DNA from: Mucilaginibacter sp. 44-25 | GTDB lineage: Bacteria > Bacteroidota > Bacteroidia > Sphingobacteriales > Sphingobacteriaceae | Assembly: GCA_001898335.1 (NCBI GenBank) | Contig: MKTS01000009.1 | Coordinates: 558,001-622,000 of the forward strand | DNA length: 64,000 nt | Direction: 5' to 3' | Shown: piece after piece, positions 8,277 to 16,923 of the stretch | Numbering within the stretch: position 1 is the stretch's first letter | Layout of the letters: each line of letters begins with the position of its first letter | Notes under the pieces: model-generated | Seen by the model: the letters and a program-made list of their open reading frames with translations, nothing else | Database searches by the model: none | Told to the model about the DNA's origin: nothing | Translations under genes and position numbers: made by a program

Positions 8277-8813
8277 ATGTACCAATACGTTTTAGCCATA
8301 CATATCATATTTGTAGTCTGCTGGATGGCAGGGCTGTTCTACATGGTACGCCTGTTTATTTACCACACCGAGGCGCAGGAAAAACCCGAGCCTGCCCGAA
8401 CCATCCTTTCCGAACAGTTTGAAGTAATGGAACGCAAACTATGGTGGATAATCACTACGCCCAGCATGTACCTGGTAGTAATTGCCGGTGCTTTAATGCT
8501 ATATCTGCACAACTGGTACATGATATGGCCGGGATGGCTGATCATTAAACTGTTGTTTGTGCTGGGGCTGCTGGTTTATCACTTAATCTGTCAGAACAAA
8601 ATGAAGGAGATGGCCCGCGGTAATTTCACCTGGACATCTACCCAACTCCGCTTATGGAACGAACTGGCTACCATTATCCTCTTCGCCATCGTTTTCCTGG
8701 TGGTGCTTAAAAGCGCTTTAAATTGGATATTTGGAGTGATGGGTATCATCGCTTTCAGCATCATCCTGATGATGGCCGTTAAGATCTATAAACGGTTTAG
8801 GGAAAAAAAGTAA
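8277..8813 (+). CDS. hemJ: HemJ/CopD-like membrane protein, candidate protoporphyrinogen oxidase
   Basis: 178-residue protein with about four or five transmembrane helices, rich in Trp and with a His in the first helix (His9). The N-terminal pattern H-x6-W-x2-G-x2-Y-x3-R (His9, Trp16, Gly19, Tyr22, Arg25) and the WPGWLIIKLLFVL segment match the HemJ (UPF0093) family, which oxidises protoporphyrinogen IX to protoporphyrin IX in bacteria without HemG or HemY. Placement right after hemE supports this. It is somewhat longer than typical HemJ (about 140-150 residues) because of an extra C-terminal helix. The function is family-based inference. Confidence 0.8.
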   Translation: MYQYVLAIHIIFVVCWMAGLFYMVRLFIYHTEAQEKPEPARTILSEQFEVMERKLWWIITTPSMYLVVIAGALMLYLHNWYMIWPGWLIIKLLFVLGLLVYHLICQNKMKEMARGNFTWTSTQLRLWNELATIILFAIVFLVVLKSALNWIFGVMGIIAFSIILMMAVKIYKRFREKK

Positions 8814-8870
8814 GATGAGTGAGGATAACGACCATTCATTAAAAGAGAAGTCGCTTTAATTGAAAGACGC

Positions 8871-9152
8871 ATGACGGAGATCATGAGATCTTATTGCTCC
8901 GAAAAATTTTCTATTACTCATTACGGCGCTTACGACATACATCCCAGACATTTAGTCTTCTGGATCTGCGTAGAAACAGATCAGCTTAAACAATTCCTCA
9001 CCTGTAATTCTGCTCTTAATTCAGATCTGAGTCTTGCTTTGATCGAATATGATTATCCCGCAGAAGGTATAGACAGTGTGTACATCGGCTTTGAATCCCA
9101 GGAAACCGTCGATAGGGAATCGGGCGGTAATTGGTGGCATCATTGGAAGTAA
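8871..9152 (+). CDS. Small conserved-looking hypothetical protein
   Basis: 93 residues, soluble, with no signal peptide or membrane segment. It has aromatic and charged clusters (ITHYGAYDIHPRHLVFWICVET) and an unusual C-terminus with ESQETVDRESGGNWWHHWK. Balanced composition and coding-like codon use suggest a real gene. I do not recognise the family with certainty and assign no function. It stands alone between the HemJ-like gene and the sigma-factor module. Confidence 0.6.
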   Translation: MTEIMRSYCSEKFSITHYGAYDIHPRHLVFWICVETDQLKQFLTCNSALNSDLSLALIEYDYPAEGIDSVYIGFESQETVDRESGGNWWHHWK

Positions 9153-9253
9153 TTGTCATACTCTTAAGGCTATATTCGCAATAAAGCTTAACTCCTTAAT
9201 TTTTTTCACTACCCCATGCAACCAAAACATCAAACCCCACATCTTAGTAATAA

Positions 9254-9829
9254 ATGATGTTTTTGGAACCTAAGCACACGATTAACGAACTGGTAAGCCG
9301 ATGCATAGCCGGGCAGCGCAAAGCGCAGGAGCAGCTGTATAAACAACTGGCCCCTAAAATGCTGGGCGTTTGCATGCGTTACGCTACCGACCGTATGGAG
9401 GCAGAAGATATGCTGCAAAATGGCTTTATCAAGGTATTCGGAAAAATTGCCGATTACCGCGGCGATGGCTCTTTTGAGGGCTGGGTAAGGCGCATTATGG
9501 TGCACAGCGCTATTGAATACCTGCGCAGGCATCATAAAATGCTGCAGGTGGTAGATATTAACGAAACCGGCAATAAGGAACCTGCTGTGAACGCGGCAGC
9601 CGCCAGCAGCCTCGAAGCTAAAGATCTGCTGGAGCTGATAAAAACACTCTCGCCGGGTTACCGTATGGTATTTAACCTATATGCCATTGATGGTTATTCG
9701 CACAAGGAAATTGCCGTAATAATGGGCATAACCGAAGGGGCGTCAAAATCGCAATTATCAAGAGCGAGGACTATATTAAAAGAACAGATCTTAAAATTAG
9801 ATAGTAAAAGATATGACTATGCAGGATAA
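9254..9829 (+). CDS. RNA polymerase sigma factor, ECF type
   Basis: 191-residue ECF sigma factor. Region 2 (about 23-95) includes the DMLQNGFIKVFGKIADYRGDGSFEGWVRRIMVHSAIEYLRR core-binding/-10 recognition stretch. Region 4 (about 130-185) includes LSPGYRMVFNLYAIDGYSHKEIAVIMGITEGASKSQLSRAR, a helix-turn-helix for the -35 element. The start is ATG 9254 or the adjacent ATG 9257. The next gene overlaps its 3' end, typical of a sigma/anti-sigma pair. Confidence 0.93.
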   Translation: MMFLEPKHTINELVSRCIAGQRKAQEQLYKQLAPKMLGVCMRYATDRMEAEDMLQNGFIKVFGKIADYRGDGSFEGWVRRIMVHSAIEYLRRHHKMLQVVDINETGNKEPAVNAAAASSLEAKDLLELIKTLSPGYRMVFNLYAIDGYSHKEIAVIMGITEGASKSQLSRARTILKEQILKLDSKRYDYAG

Positions 9830-10592
9830 AGAGCTCGACCAGTTATTTAGTGATAAGCTTAGCCAGTTATCGGTTGAGCCATCACGCGGGGCATGGAGAA
9901 GCATAGCTAACGGCTTGGATGTGCCAATGCGCCAAACCAACCTACGCGTATATTTAAGCATCGCGGCCGCCGTGCTGGTGATGCTTACTATAGGAGTTTA
10001 TTTAATTGCAGATAAACCGGTAAAGATGCAACAGGTTGCAGGTACACAACCCATAAAAAGGAAGCCTGCGCAAGAAGCACCTGCTGCTCAGCCTGAAGCA
10101 AAGCAACCCGTTTTAGCCGGGGTTACTATGCCAGAGAATGGGGTTATAGCCAAAGCAAGGCCGGTGGCTGCGCGCAAACACATGATGCACAACCAGTTAA
10201 CCTTGCCCCAGTCCAAGCCAATGATTGCCGAACAGCAACCGGATACCGCGGGTATTGAAACAACACGGCTGGCACAGGTAACCTTACCTAAAACACCTGC
10301 TATTAAATTTACCGTCCCTGATAAAAGCACACCATTGTTGGATAAAACAAGCCTGACAGCCCCTACTGCCGAAAATCTGGCAGCGGGCAAGTCGGCCGAA
10401 AACAAAACCGTTGCAGCCGCTTCTGTACGTAAACACAAAATACGGGGTATTGGCGATTTGCTTAACGCCGTAGTAAGTAAAATAGATAAACGGAAAGATA
10501 AACTGATAGAATTTTCAAGCAAAGATGAAGATGAACCAAGCGTTACAGGCCTTAACCTTGGTTTCATTAAAATAAAAAAACAAGATCGTTGA
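9813..10592 (+). CDS. Probable membrane-anchored partner (anti-sigma-like) of the ECF sigma factor
   Basis: 259 residues. A short N-terminal cytoplasmic segment (1-45, LDQLFSDKLSQLSVEPSRGAWRSI) precedes one transmembrane helix (about 46-66). The remainder is a Pro/Ala/Thr-rich, low-complexity periplasmic region. The N-terminus resembles Bacteroidota proteins encoded behind ECF sigma genes. It overlaps the sigma gene by 17 bp (11 bp if the second Met at 9819 is used), implying coupled translation. No zinc-binding anti-sigma motif is seen, so the inhibitory role is inferred from layout. Confidence 0.65.
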   Translation: MTMQDKELDQLFSDKLSQLSVEPSRGAWRSIANGLDVPMRQTNLRVYLSIAAAVLVMLTIGVYLIADKPVKMQQVAGTQPIKRKPAQEAPAAQPEAKQPVLAGVTMPENGVIAKARPVAARKHMMHNQLTLPQSKPMIAEQQPDTAGIETTRLAQVTLPKTPAIKFTVPDKSTPLLDKTSLTAPTAENLAAGKSAENKTVAAASVRKHKIRGIGDLLNAVVSKIDKRKDKLIEFSSKDEDEPSVTGLNLGFIKIKKQDR

Positions 10593-10611
10593 TTTTTAAT
10601 TACCTTATAAC

Positions 10612-11421
10612 ATGAAACGCCTTTTATTAACCTTAACCATATGCCTGGCAGCCACTACGCTGTTCGCGCAAAATAACTCTACTGATACCGTTAAAACCGA
10701 TACAACCAAAACACGCCGCACACGCATCCGTCTGGGTTTTGGTGACGATGTAGCGCAGGTAAATATTAATGATACAACAACGCGTACCGCGTCAAAAGCA
10801 CCGGGTTTTTCCTTCGGGCTTACGTTTACCCGTTTTGATATCGGCTTAACTACTTTGAATGATAACGGCAGCTTTACCCTCTCGCCAGCCAACAGCTTTT
10901 TGAGTTACCGCTCATGGCGCAGCAGCAGCATAGGTTTTGATGTGCTGCAAATGGGCTATCGCTTTAACAGCGCTTTCAGGGTGTACATTGCCGGCGGTTT
11001 CGATTGGACCAACCTGCGTCTGCGCAATAACATCACCATACAGCGCGGGCAGCCAACGCTTACTTACACACAGGATGATGTTGACTATACCAAGAACCGC
11101 CTATCGGCTACTTACATCCGTATCCCCATCTCGTTTGACTTCCGTACACATGATGATGCCGATGGACGCCGCTTCCATTTTGTGGCCGGGCCAGACCTCG
11201 GTATCCGCATCAGCAGCAGCCTGAAGCAGGAAAGCAAGCAAGGCGATACCAAACTTACCGGCGATTACCATTTCGCTAAAGTAAGGTATGGCGCGGCATT
11301 GCGTGTAGGTTATGGTTCTATAGGCGTGTTTGCCAAGTATTATTTCAATAATATGTTTGATAACAGCCCCGCGCAGGACGGCCTGAGGCAGTTTAACTTC
11401 GGCATGAGCGTGGGCTGGTAA
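10612..11421 (+). CDS. Outer-membrane beta-barrel protein
   Basis: 269 residues with a Sec signal peptide (MKRLLLTLTICLAATTLFAQ, cleavage after Gln20). The mature part has alternating beta strands rich in Gly and aromatics and ends in FNFGMSVGW, an aromatic C-terminus as needed for outer-membrane assembly. It starts 19 bp after the anti-sigma-like gene, so it may be the envelope component of the sigma module or its target. It is followed by a terminator. Confidence 0.75.
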   Translation: MKRLLLTLTICLAATTLFAQNNSTDTVKTDTTKTRRTRIRLGFGDDVAQVNINDTTTRTASKAPGFSFGLTFTRFDIGLTTLNDNGSFTLSPANSFLSYRSWRSSSIGFDVLQMGYRFNSAFRVYIAGGFDWTNLRLRNNITIQRGQPTLTYTQDDVDYTKNRLSATYIRIPISFDFRTHDDADGRRFHFVAGPDLGIRISSSLKQESKQGDTKLTGDYHFAKVRYGAALRVGYGSIGVFAKYYFNNMFDNSPAQDGLRQFNFGMSVGW

Positions 11422-11446
11422 GCAAGCCGTTAAAAATACACACCTG

Positions 11447-11479
11447 AGGGATTTTCATTACCATGAGAATCCCTTTTTG
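11447..11479 (+). terminator. Rho-independent terminator of the sigma/OMP operon
   Basis: AGGGATTTTCAT and ATGAGAATCCCT form a 12-bp stem with one G-T wobble and a TACC loop, followed by TTTTT. Confidence 0.8.
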
Positions 11480-11519
11480 CTTGCACTTAAATCTAAACCT
11501 TCAAAGTGCTGCTAATACG

Positions 11520-11527
11520 TATCTTTG
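11520..11527 (+). promoter_or_regulatory. Promoter -7 box of the ABC ATPase gene
   Basis: TATCTTTG is a perfect TAnnTTTG box. It ends 6 nt before ATG 11534, so the transcript would start at or very near the start codon. A TTG start at 11525 would lie inside the box and is rejected. Confidence 0.6.
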
Positions 11528-11533
11528 GCTCTA

Positions 11534-12532
11534 ATGGCTAACGAAACTTTTTTACGGGCAGATGCAGTAAGCAGATCATATGGCGGGGCAGTACAGTCGG
11601 GCGTGAGCAATATCTCATTGGATATTACACCCGGTAAAATAACCGCTATTATTGGCGAAAGCGGAAGTGGCAAAAGCACACTGCTACGCCTTTTATACGG
11701 GCTGCTCTCACCTGATAGCGGTATCGTCAGTTTCAATGGCGAACGCGTTTGGGGCCCCGAAGAAAAACTGATCCCAGGCCACGATGCCATGAAAATGGTG
11801 ACCCAACATACCGATGACCTGAATTTATTTGCCCGCGTTTGGGACAATGTTTCGGCTATGCTGCCCAATACCAACGTACAAGCCAAAGAAGAAAAGACGG
11901 AACAGGTATTGAGGCAGCTGAACATGATGCACCTTTCGCTTAAACGGGTAGCCGACCTGAGCGGCGGCGAAAAGCAACGTGTAGCTATTGCACGTGCCAT
12001 TATTACCCGGCCGCAGGTTTTATTGCTTGATGAACCCTTTAACCAGGTTGATACCTCTTTCAGGGAAGGTTTGCAACACGATATCAGGCAGATTGTTAAA
12101 GAAACCGGCATTACGGTAATTATGGTATCGCATGACCCGGCCGAGGTACTTTCCATGGCTGATGAACTGGTAGTGCTGAAGCAAGGTGAAATAGTGGAAA
12201 CAGGCCATCCAAAGGAACTCTACAACCATCCGCAAAACCTGTACACCGCTGAGTTACTCACCAATTGCAACATCCTCAATGCCGACGAAGCTAAAGTATG
12301 CGGCATTAATACCCATTCAGCAACCATTATAATTTACCCGGAATGGATACGCATCACTACAATGCTTAAAACAAATGAGTGGCAGGTAAGAGAAGTATTG
12401 TTTAAGGGCGCCTACGAGGACGTTATATTGGAAAGCAATGGTATCATCCTTCGCGCGGTAAATAATGAGCCTGATGCCTACAAGGAAGGCGATGTGGTAG
12501 GCATAAAAGTTAAGAAGTGGCTGGAATATTAG
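11534..12532 (+). CDS. ABC transporter ATP-binding protein
   Basis: 332 residues. Walker A is GESGSGKST (41-49), the signature motif LSGGEKQRVAIARA starts at 142, and Walker B is VLLLDEPF with Asp166/Glu167. The switch His is in MVSHDP. A C-terminal extension of about 90 residues resembles the TOBE-like regulatory domains of importer ATPases (MalK/PotA/FbpC type). No permease or binding protein is adjacent, so the substrate is unknown. The start is ATG 11534 directly after a -7 box. Confidence 0.9.
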   Translation: MANETFLRADAVSRSYGGAVQSGVSNISLDITPGKITAIIGESGSGKSTLLRLLYGLLSPDSGIVSFNGERVWGPEEKLIPGHDAMKMVTQHTDDLNLFARVWDNVSAMLPNTNVQAKEEKTEQVLRQLNMMHLSLKRVADLSGGEKQRVAIARAIITRPQVLLLDEPFNQVDTSFREGLQHDIRQIVKETGITVIMVSHDPAEVLSMADELVVLKQGEIVETGHPKELYNHPQNLYTAELLTNCNILNADEAKVCGINTHSATIIIYPEWIRITTMLKTNEWQVREVLFKGAYEDVILESNGIILRAVNNEPDAYKEGDVVGIKVKKWLEY

Positions 12533-12533
12533 A

Positions 12534-12663
12534 AGATGTGCAAATATGCAGATTACAGATGTGCAGATACCGTTAAATCAATCTCATTCAACAAAAAAAT
12601 AGTGCAGATCACAGACAACGCAGCTTAATTTGCATATCTGCACATCTGTGATCTGCACATCTA
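12534..12663. repeat. Long inverted repeat between convergent genes
   Basis: The left arm (12534-12569, words agatgtgcaaatatgcagat) and right arm (12629-12663, words gcatatctgcacatctgtgatctgcacatct) are largely complementary. Variants of 'agatgtgcagat' are repeated within each arm. It lies between the 3' ends of the ABC and PfkB genes and could terminate transcription in both directions. Confidence 0.7.
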
Positions 12664-12667
12664 AAAG

Positions 12668-13582
12668 CTATATCTCAAAAGACGACAGCTCTACAAACTG
12701 CTGTACGCGTTCATTTACCTCTTGTTGGGTTAAGTTCTTTAACTTTTCGGTACCGAATTTTTCTACACAGAACGAAGCCAGCGCCGACCCGAAGATGATA
12801 GCGTTCTTCATATTGTTGAAATTGATGGTACCGACCTTAGCCATGTAGCCAATGAAACCGCCCGCGAAGGTATCGCCCGCGCCGGTAGGGTCAAAAACCT
12901 CAGCCAATGGCAATGCCGGTGCCGAGAAGATATGGTTTTCATGGAACAGCAAAGCGCCGTGCTCCCCTTTTTTTATAATCAGGTATTTTGGGCCAAGCGT
13001 TAATATTTTACGTGCCGCCTTAACCAGCGAGTACTCGCCTGATAGCTGGCGCGCTTCTGCATCGTTAATGGTTAAAACATCCACCATTTTAATGGTCTGC
13101 AGCAGGTCGTCCATGGCAATGTCCATCCAGAAGTTCATGGTGTCCATCACAATCAGTTTAGGGCGGTTTTTAAGCCGTTTAATTACCGTTTGCTGTATCT
13201 GCGGGGTAAGGTTACCCAGCATCAGGTATTCACAATCCTGATAGCTCTCCGGGATGATAGGGTCAAAATCGGCCAGCACGTTCAGTTCGGTTATGAGGGT
13301 ATCGCGGCTGTTCATGTCATTATGGTACTTACCACTCCAAAAAAATGACTTCTCCCCTTTTTTAACCTGCAAGCCTTCGGTATCAATATGGTGTTGATTG
13401 AAATTCTGAATGTCCTCTTGCGGAAAGTCGTCGCCTACTACAGCAACGATCTTTGTTTTATCGTAGAAGTAAGAAGCGGCTAAACTCGCGTAGGTAGCAG
13501 CACCTCCAACTATTTTATCGGTTTTACCAAAAGGTGTTTCAATTGCGTCAAACGCCACAGTACCAATGACTAACAAACTCAT
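12668..13582 (-). CDS. PfkB-family sugar/nucleoside kinase
   Basis: 304-residue ribokinase-like kinase. The N-terminal MSLLVIGTVAFDAIETPFG and GGAATYASLAA carry the substrate-side Gly-Gly motif (26-27). The C-terminal DPTGAGDTFAGGF holds the anion hole and catalytic base (GAGD 234-237, Asp237). The start is ATG 13582; in-frame codons upstream do not match the family N-terminus. The phosphate acceptor cannot be told from sequence. It converges on the ABC gene across an inverted repeat. Confidence 0.88.
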   Translation of the reverse strand: MSLLVIGTVAFDAIETPFGKTDKIVGGAATYASLAASYFYDKTKIVAVVGDDFPQEDIQNFNQHHIDTEGLQVKKGEKSFFWSGKYHNDMNSRDTLITELNVLADFDPIIPESYQDCEYLMLGNLTPQIQQTVIKRLKNRPKLIVMDTMNFWMDIAMDDLLQTIKMVDVLTINDAEARQLSGEYSLVKAARKILTLGPKYLIIKKGEHGALLFHENHIFSAPALPLAEVFDPTGAGDTFAGGFIGYMAKVGTINFNNMKNAIIFGSALASFCVEKFGTEKLKNLTQQEVNERVQQFVELSSFEI

Positions 13583-13615
13583 GTAAAATATTTTTAAAAT
13601 TTTTTTGTGCAAATA

Positions 13616-13646
13616 TTGTGAAATTACATCAGAAATCATACTTTTG
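13616..13646 (+). promoter_or_regulatory. Promoter of tRNA-Asn
   Basis: The -33 TTG (13616-13618) and the -7 TACTTTTG (13639-13646) are 20 nt apart. The predicted start is about 15 nt before the mature tRNA. The same -7 octamer precedes tRNA-Gly and hemA. Confidence 0.65.
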
Positions 13647-13668
13647 CACACTCCAAACCGAGAAATAC

Positions 13669-13745
13669 TCCTGAGTAGCTCAGCCGGTTAGAGCATCTGA
13701 CTGTTAATCAGAGGGTCGCTGGTTCGAGCCCAGCCTCAGGAGCCA
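13669..13745 (+). tRNA. tRNA-Asn (GTT)
   Basis: A full cloverleaf can be drawn. The acceptor stem pairs TCCTGAG with CTCAGGA. The D-arm is GCTC..GAGC. The anticodon arm is TCTGA-CTGTTAA-TCAGA with anticodon GTT. The T-arm is GCTGG-TTCGAGC-CCAGC. The discriminator is G and CCA is encoded (13743-13745). It is 77 nt including CCA. Confidence 0.97.
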
Positions 13746-13749
13746 GAAT

Positions 13750-13788
13750 GGGCAAGCACGAAAAATCGGTCGCTTGCCCTTCTTTTTT
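13750..13788 (+). terminator. Terminator after tRNA-Asn
   Basis: GGGCAAGC (13750-13757) pairs with GCTTGCCC (13772-13779), followed by TTCTTTTTT. It starts 5 nt after the tRNA CCA end. Confidence 0.85.
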
Positions 13789-13997
13789 ATCCCTATTTCA
13801 CTTGATTTTAAATTACTGGCGATGAAAAGTATACAAGCGAGCCTTACATTTTAATGAGCACGCTTTCGGGATCAAGACCATGTTCCGATTTGAGAATCCG
13901 GTAGTTATGCAGAAATCAATAAGCGTGATTGCTTATTCGCTGCGGGTAAACTTATTCATCCCCTGCTGAGTTTTTCTGCTGTATTGGGTTCCCGGCG

Positions 13998-14450
13998 TTA
14001 ATTTTTAGTCTTGAAATGGATGTTCACATTTTCTAAAGGATAACCGTCGGCAGTCTTGAATGCACGGCCGGTGAGCACGAATTCATACTCAAAATCAGGC
14101 TTTAGCGCTAACTGTATTACGATAGCTGAGTTATTGTCGGTGTAGCCGATCACCTTAACAACGGGATAATGCTCTTTGCCGGATTGCCCGAGGTTTATAG
14201 AGTAACCTTTCCCTGCAAGAGGCTTATTGAAGGTTATTTTTATCTCCGTAGTAGTCGGATCAACATCTGTACTGCCATTGGTAAATGGAGCAAGGGATGC
14301 CACATGCGGTTGCCTTTTCTGGTAATTTGAAATTATGACTGATATATCGGTAGCGGTCTGATCGTAAAACTTAGCGATCTCCGGCATAAAACTTTCTAAT
14401 GTTGGGTAACGTTTCCGATTAGCTTCATAGTTACCCAAAAGCGTTACCAT
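13998..14450 (-). pseudogene. C-terminal remnant of a larger Bacteroidota protein with an Ig-like domain
   Basis: 150 residues if read from ATG 14450, with an in-frame TAA only 6 nt upstream. There is no signal peptide. The sequence starts mid-domain (NYEANRKRYPTLESFMPEIAKFYD), followed by a bacterial Ig-like module (DVDPTTTEIKITFNKPL, about 62-78). I recall this as the end of longer secreted proteins (possibly the DUF4932 group), so it looks N-terminally truncated. The 5' flank (14451-14635) does not encode the missing part. A short intact gene cannot be excluded. Confidence 0.5.
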
Positions 14451-14635
14451 CGTTTAGGCCAGAGACTGGCCATAATTGATAACAAAAAGAAGCATTGATA
14501 AATTCTAAAAAGTCGCTGTCATTAAATCCCCAAAAAACACGCTGCAGATGAAATCAAGTCTCTGTCAGGTCAGTGATATTAATGCTTAATAATGTTTTTT
14601 TATTAGCTTTAGTGCAGAAATTAACGGCATATCAA

Positions 14636-15217
14636 ATGAACTCCATAACCACCGAAACCGCTAAACAAACCATATCCGGTTTAACACTCATGACCATGTT
14701 TACATTGGTTTGGGCTGGCATAGCGTTTTACGGATTTAATGGATTGCCTTATGAATGGCTGTTAAGTATTTTTGTGATACCCTGTATAGGCTTTGTTTAT
14801 TACATTTTTCTTATCAGGAGAATCGCTCCCACTTTACCCGTATCTGATGCGCCCGTTAATGAGGCTGAAGTAAAGAAAAAAGAAAAATGGTTCATGATCA
14901 TTTGTGCCGGAGAGGGTATCGGAATATTTCTGGCGGTTAACATTGTGGTTAATCTGCACCATCCAGAACTACAGGTGCCCGCCATAGCGCTGGCGGTTGG
15001 CTTACACTTTTTCCCTTTAGCTAAGGTATTTGAAAGAAAGATGGATTATTACATCGGCGCATGGAGCACCCTTATCGCCGTACTGGCCATTATGTTTACA
15101 CTTAAACACGTGCTAAATAAAATGCCGATGATCGTGTTTACAGGTGTAGGTTTGGCCCTGGCTACTACCTGCTACGGCATAAATATGATATTAAAGGCAC
15201 GCCGTGTAATTAGCTGA
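14636..15217 (+). CDS. Hypothetical multi-pass membrane protein
   Basis: 193 residues with about six hydrophobic helices: two near 15-60, then four after a charged linker (EAEVKKKEKWF, about 80). The start is ATG 14636 (MNSITTETAK); the earlier in-frame ATG at 14573 lies in the presumed promoter region, where TAGCTTTA resembles a -7 box. No catalytic motif is recognised and I assign no function. Confidence 0.6.
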   Translation: MNSITTETAKQTISGLTLMTMFTLVWAGIAFYGFNGLPYEWLLSIFVIPCIGFVYYIFLIRRIAPTLPVSDAPVNEAEVKKKEKWFMIICAGEGIGIFLAVNIVVNLHHPELQVPAIALAVGLHFFPLAKVFERKMDYYIGAWSTLIAVLAIMFTLKHVLNKMPMIVFTGVGLALATTCYGINMILKARRVIS

Positions 15218-15252
15218 TCATAACTGTGCATACGGTTGTGCCGGTATTTTAG

Positions 15253-15260
15253 TAAATTTG
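15253..15260 (+). promoter_or_regulatory. Promoter -7 box abutting the PhnA-like gene
   Basis: TAAATTTG is a perfect TAnnTTTG box, 5 nt before ATG 15266, predicting a leaderless mRNA. Confidence 0.6.
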
Positions 15261-15265
15261 CCGCC

Positions 15266-15604
15266 ATGACCGAACTTGCCCCCTGCCCTCAATGCGCATC
15301 TGCCTTTACCTATGAAATGAACGATCTGCTGGTTTGCCCCGAATGCGGCCACGAGTGGAACCAGGACGATGCCCAAACACCCGACGAAGGTTTTGTAGTA
15401 AAAGATGCCAACGGTAATATCCTTAACAATGGCGACAGCGTGATCACCATTAAAAACCTGCCTGTTAAAGGTTCGTCACAAAGTATAAAGGCCGGCACCA
15501 AGGTTAAAAACATCCGCCTGGTAGATAGCGACCATAATATCGACTGCAAAATAGACGGCTTTGGGGCTATGGCCTTAAAATCAGAATTTGTAAAGAAAGC
15601 CTGA
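15266..15604 (+). CDS. PhnA/YjdM-family zinc-ribbon protein
   Basis: 112 residues. An N-terminal zinc ribbon has CPQC (Cys7, Cys10) and CPEC (Cys24, Cys27). A small beta-barrel domain follows, with the family-typical [25 protein letters not shown] and [12 protein letters not shown]. The family is named after phosphonate genes, but its real role is unclear and no phosphonate genes lie nearby. The start is ATG 15266; upstream in-frame codons fall in the promoter. Confidence 0.9.
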   Translation: MTELAPCPQCASAFTYEMNDLLVCPECGHEWNQDDAQTPDEGFVVKDANGNILNNGDSVITIKNLPVKGSSQSIKAGTKVKNIRLVDSDHNIDCKIDGFGAMALKSEFVKKA

Positions 15605-15678
15605 CCGGCCTTAGTAACCTGTTAAGAGCGGCTGATTAGAAATATTGGATTAGTACGTAATGGGCAAAATGTAGCCGA

Positions 15679-16902
15679 TTAGCTGTTGATCAATATATCC
15701 TTAGCCATGATCATGGGCACGCTGATATATTTTTTTTCCATGTAGTTGATCACTTTTTCGAGCACGGCGCGAGATTCTTCGTCAAGTCCCTGTACCTCAT
15801 CGGCAAATACAGTGTTAACAGCGTTATTGCGTATCTCTTTGATCTTTTCAGGAACCTGGCGCATGGCCAGCTCAATTTTACGCTGTTTAAGCATTACACC
15901 ATATTCGGCAATATTTTGTTCAATTATCGCTTCCGCATGCACCAGTTCGTGGTAACGTTCCTGTAGGTTCTTTTTGGCCACCTCGTTAAGTGAGTGTACC
16001 TCAATAAAGTTTACATCAAACTGTTCCAGTACTTCGGGCGCGGTATCATTAGGGATAGCCAGGTCAACAATGGTTTTTTTACCGGTTTCGCCGTTTAACA
16101 GTGAAGTATATATTTCGGGAGTAATAATAGGCTCAACCGCTGATGTACAGGTGATAATGGCATCAAAGCCTTTATGATAATTAGCCAGGTCGGCAATTTC
16201 AAATGCTTCGCCGTTAAGATCAGCCGCCAACTGTTGTGCTTTAGACAGCGTGCGGTTAAATACCGCGAAATTAGAGAACTTATGTTTTTGCAGGTATTTA
16301 GAGATATTACGGTTGGTTTCGCCCGCGCCAATGATCAGGATGCGCGCGTTTGAGCAAAGTTTAAGGTCCTTTAGCTTACGGTAAGCCAATGATACCACCG
16401 AGATAGGGTTACGGGATATATTAGTGTGCGTATAAACCTCTTTAGCGGCTTTAACTACACATTCCATTACCAAACGTAACTTATCTCCGGTAAGGCCTGC
16501 CTCACGGCAATCTTCATATGCCTTGCGTAACTGGGCCAGTATTTCCTTCTCACCTACCACCAAACTCTCCAGAGAGCATGAAGTACGTAAAAGATGAACA
16601 AGTGCTTCGCGACCCTCATAAATAGAAGCGGCATCAAGAAAAGTTTTGGTTACATGCGGGCAAAGGCCAACATGCATAGCAGCTAAAAAAGTTTCGGCAA
16701 ACTCACGGCTGAGCGGTTGTTTGGAGGCCATCACAAACTCAACACGGTTACAGGTAGCCAGGTAGAAGATCTCGTTGATAGCGAAACGTTCTTTCACTGC
16801 CCGAAGCCTGTCAGTTAAGTTTTCCTGGCAAATCACCAACTTCCCCAGTTCTTTCAGCTCGATCTGTTTATGTGTAAAAGCGATAACTTTTAAATACTCC
16901 AA
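15679..16902 (-). CDS. hemA: Glutamyl-tRNA reductase
   Basis: Reduces glutamyl-tRNA(Glu) to glutamate-1-semialdehyde with NADPH, the first step of C5 heme synthesis. It has 407 residues. The catalytic Cys51 is in YLATCNRVEF, EKEILAQLRKAY is present, the Rossmann motif is IGAGETNRNISKYL, and the C-terminal dimerisation helix region is intact. The start codon is TTG (16902-16900), supported by the conserved N-terminus MEYLKVIAFTHKQ and an upstream promoter. It is separated from and opposite in orientation to the other heme genes, so it is probably controlled on its own. Confidence 0.96.
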   Translation of the reverse strand: MEYLKVIAFTHKQIELKELGKLVICQENLTDRLRAVKERFAINEIFYLATCNRVEFVMASKQPLSREFAETFLAAMHVGLCPHVTKTFLDAASIYEGREALVHLLRTSCSLESLVVGEKEILAQLRKAYEDCREAGLTGDKLRLVMECVVKAAKEVYTHTNISRNPISVVSLAYRKLKDLKLCSNARILIIGAGETNRNISKYLQKHKFSNFAVFNRTLSKAQQLAADLNGEAFEIADLANYHKGFDAIITCTSAVEPIITPEIYTSLLNGETGKKTIVDLAIPNDTAPEVLEQFDVNFIEVHSLNEVAKKNLQERYHELVHAEAIIEQNIAEYGVMLKQRKIELAMRQVPEKIKEIRNNAVNTVFADEVQGLDEESRAVLEKVINYMEKKYISVPMIMAKDILINS

Positions 16903-16923
16903 AGCAGTTTCTTTTTAACCCAA

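Noticed and set aside
8815..8859. 14-codon mini-ORF (starting MSEDNDHSLKEK) between hemJ and the next gene
   Set aside because: Too short, no ribosome-binding or conservation evidence from sequence alone.
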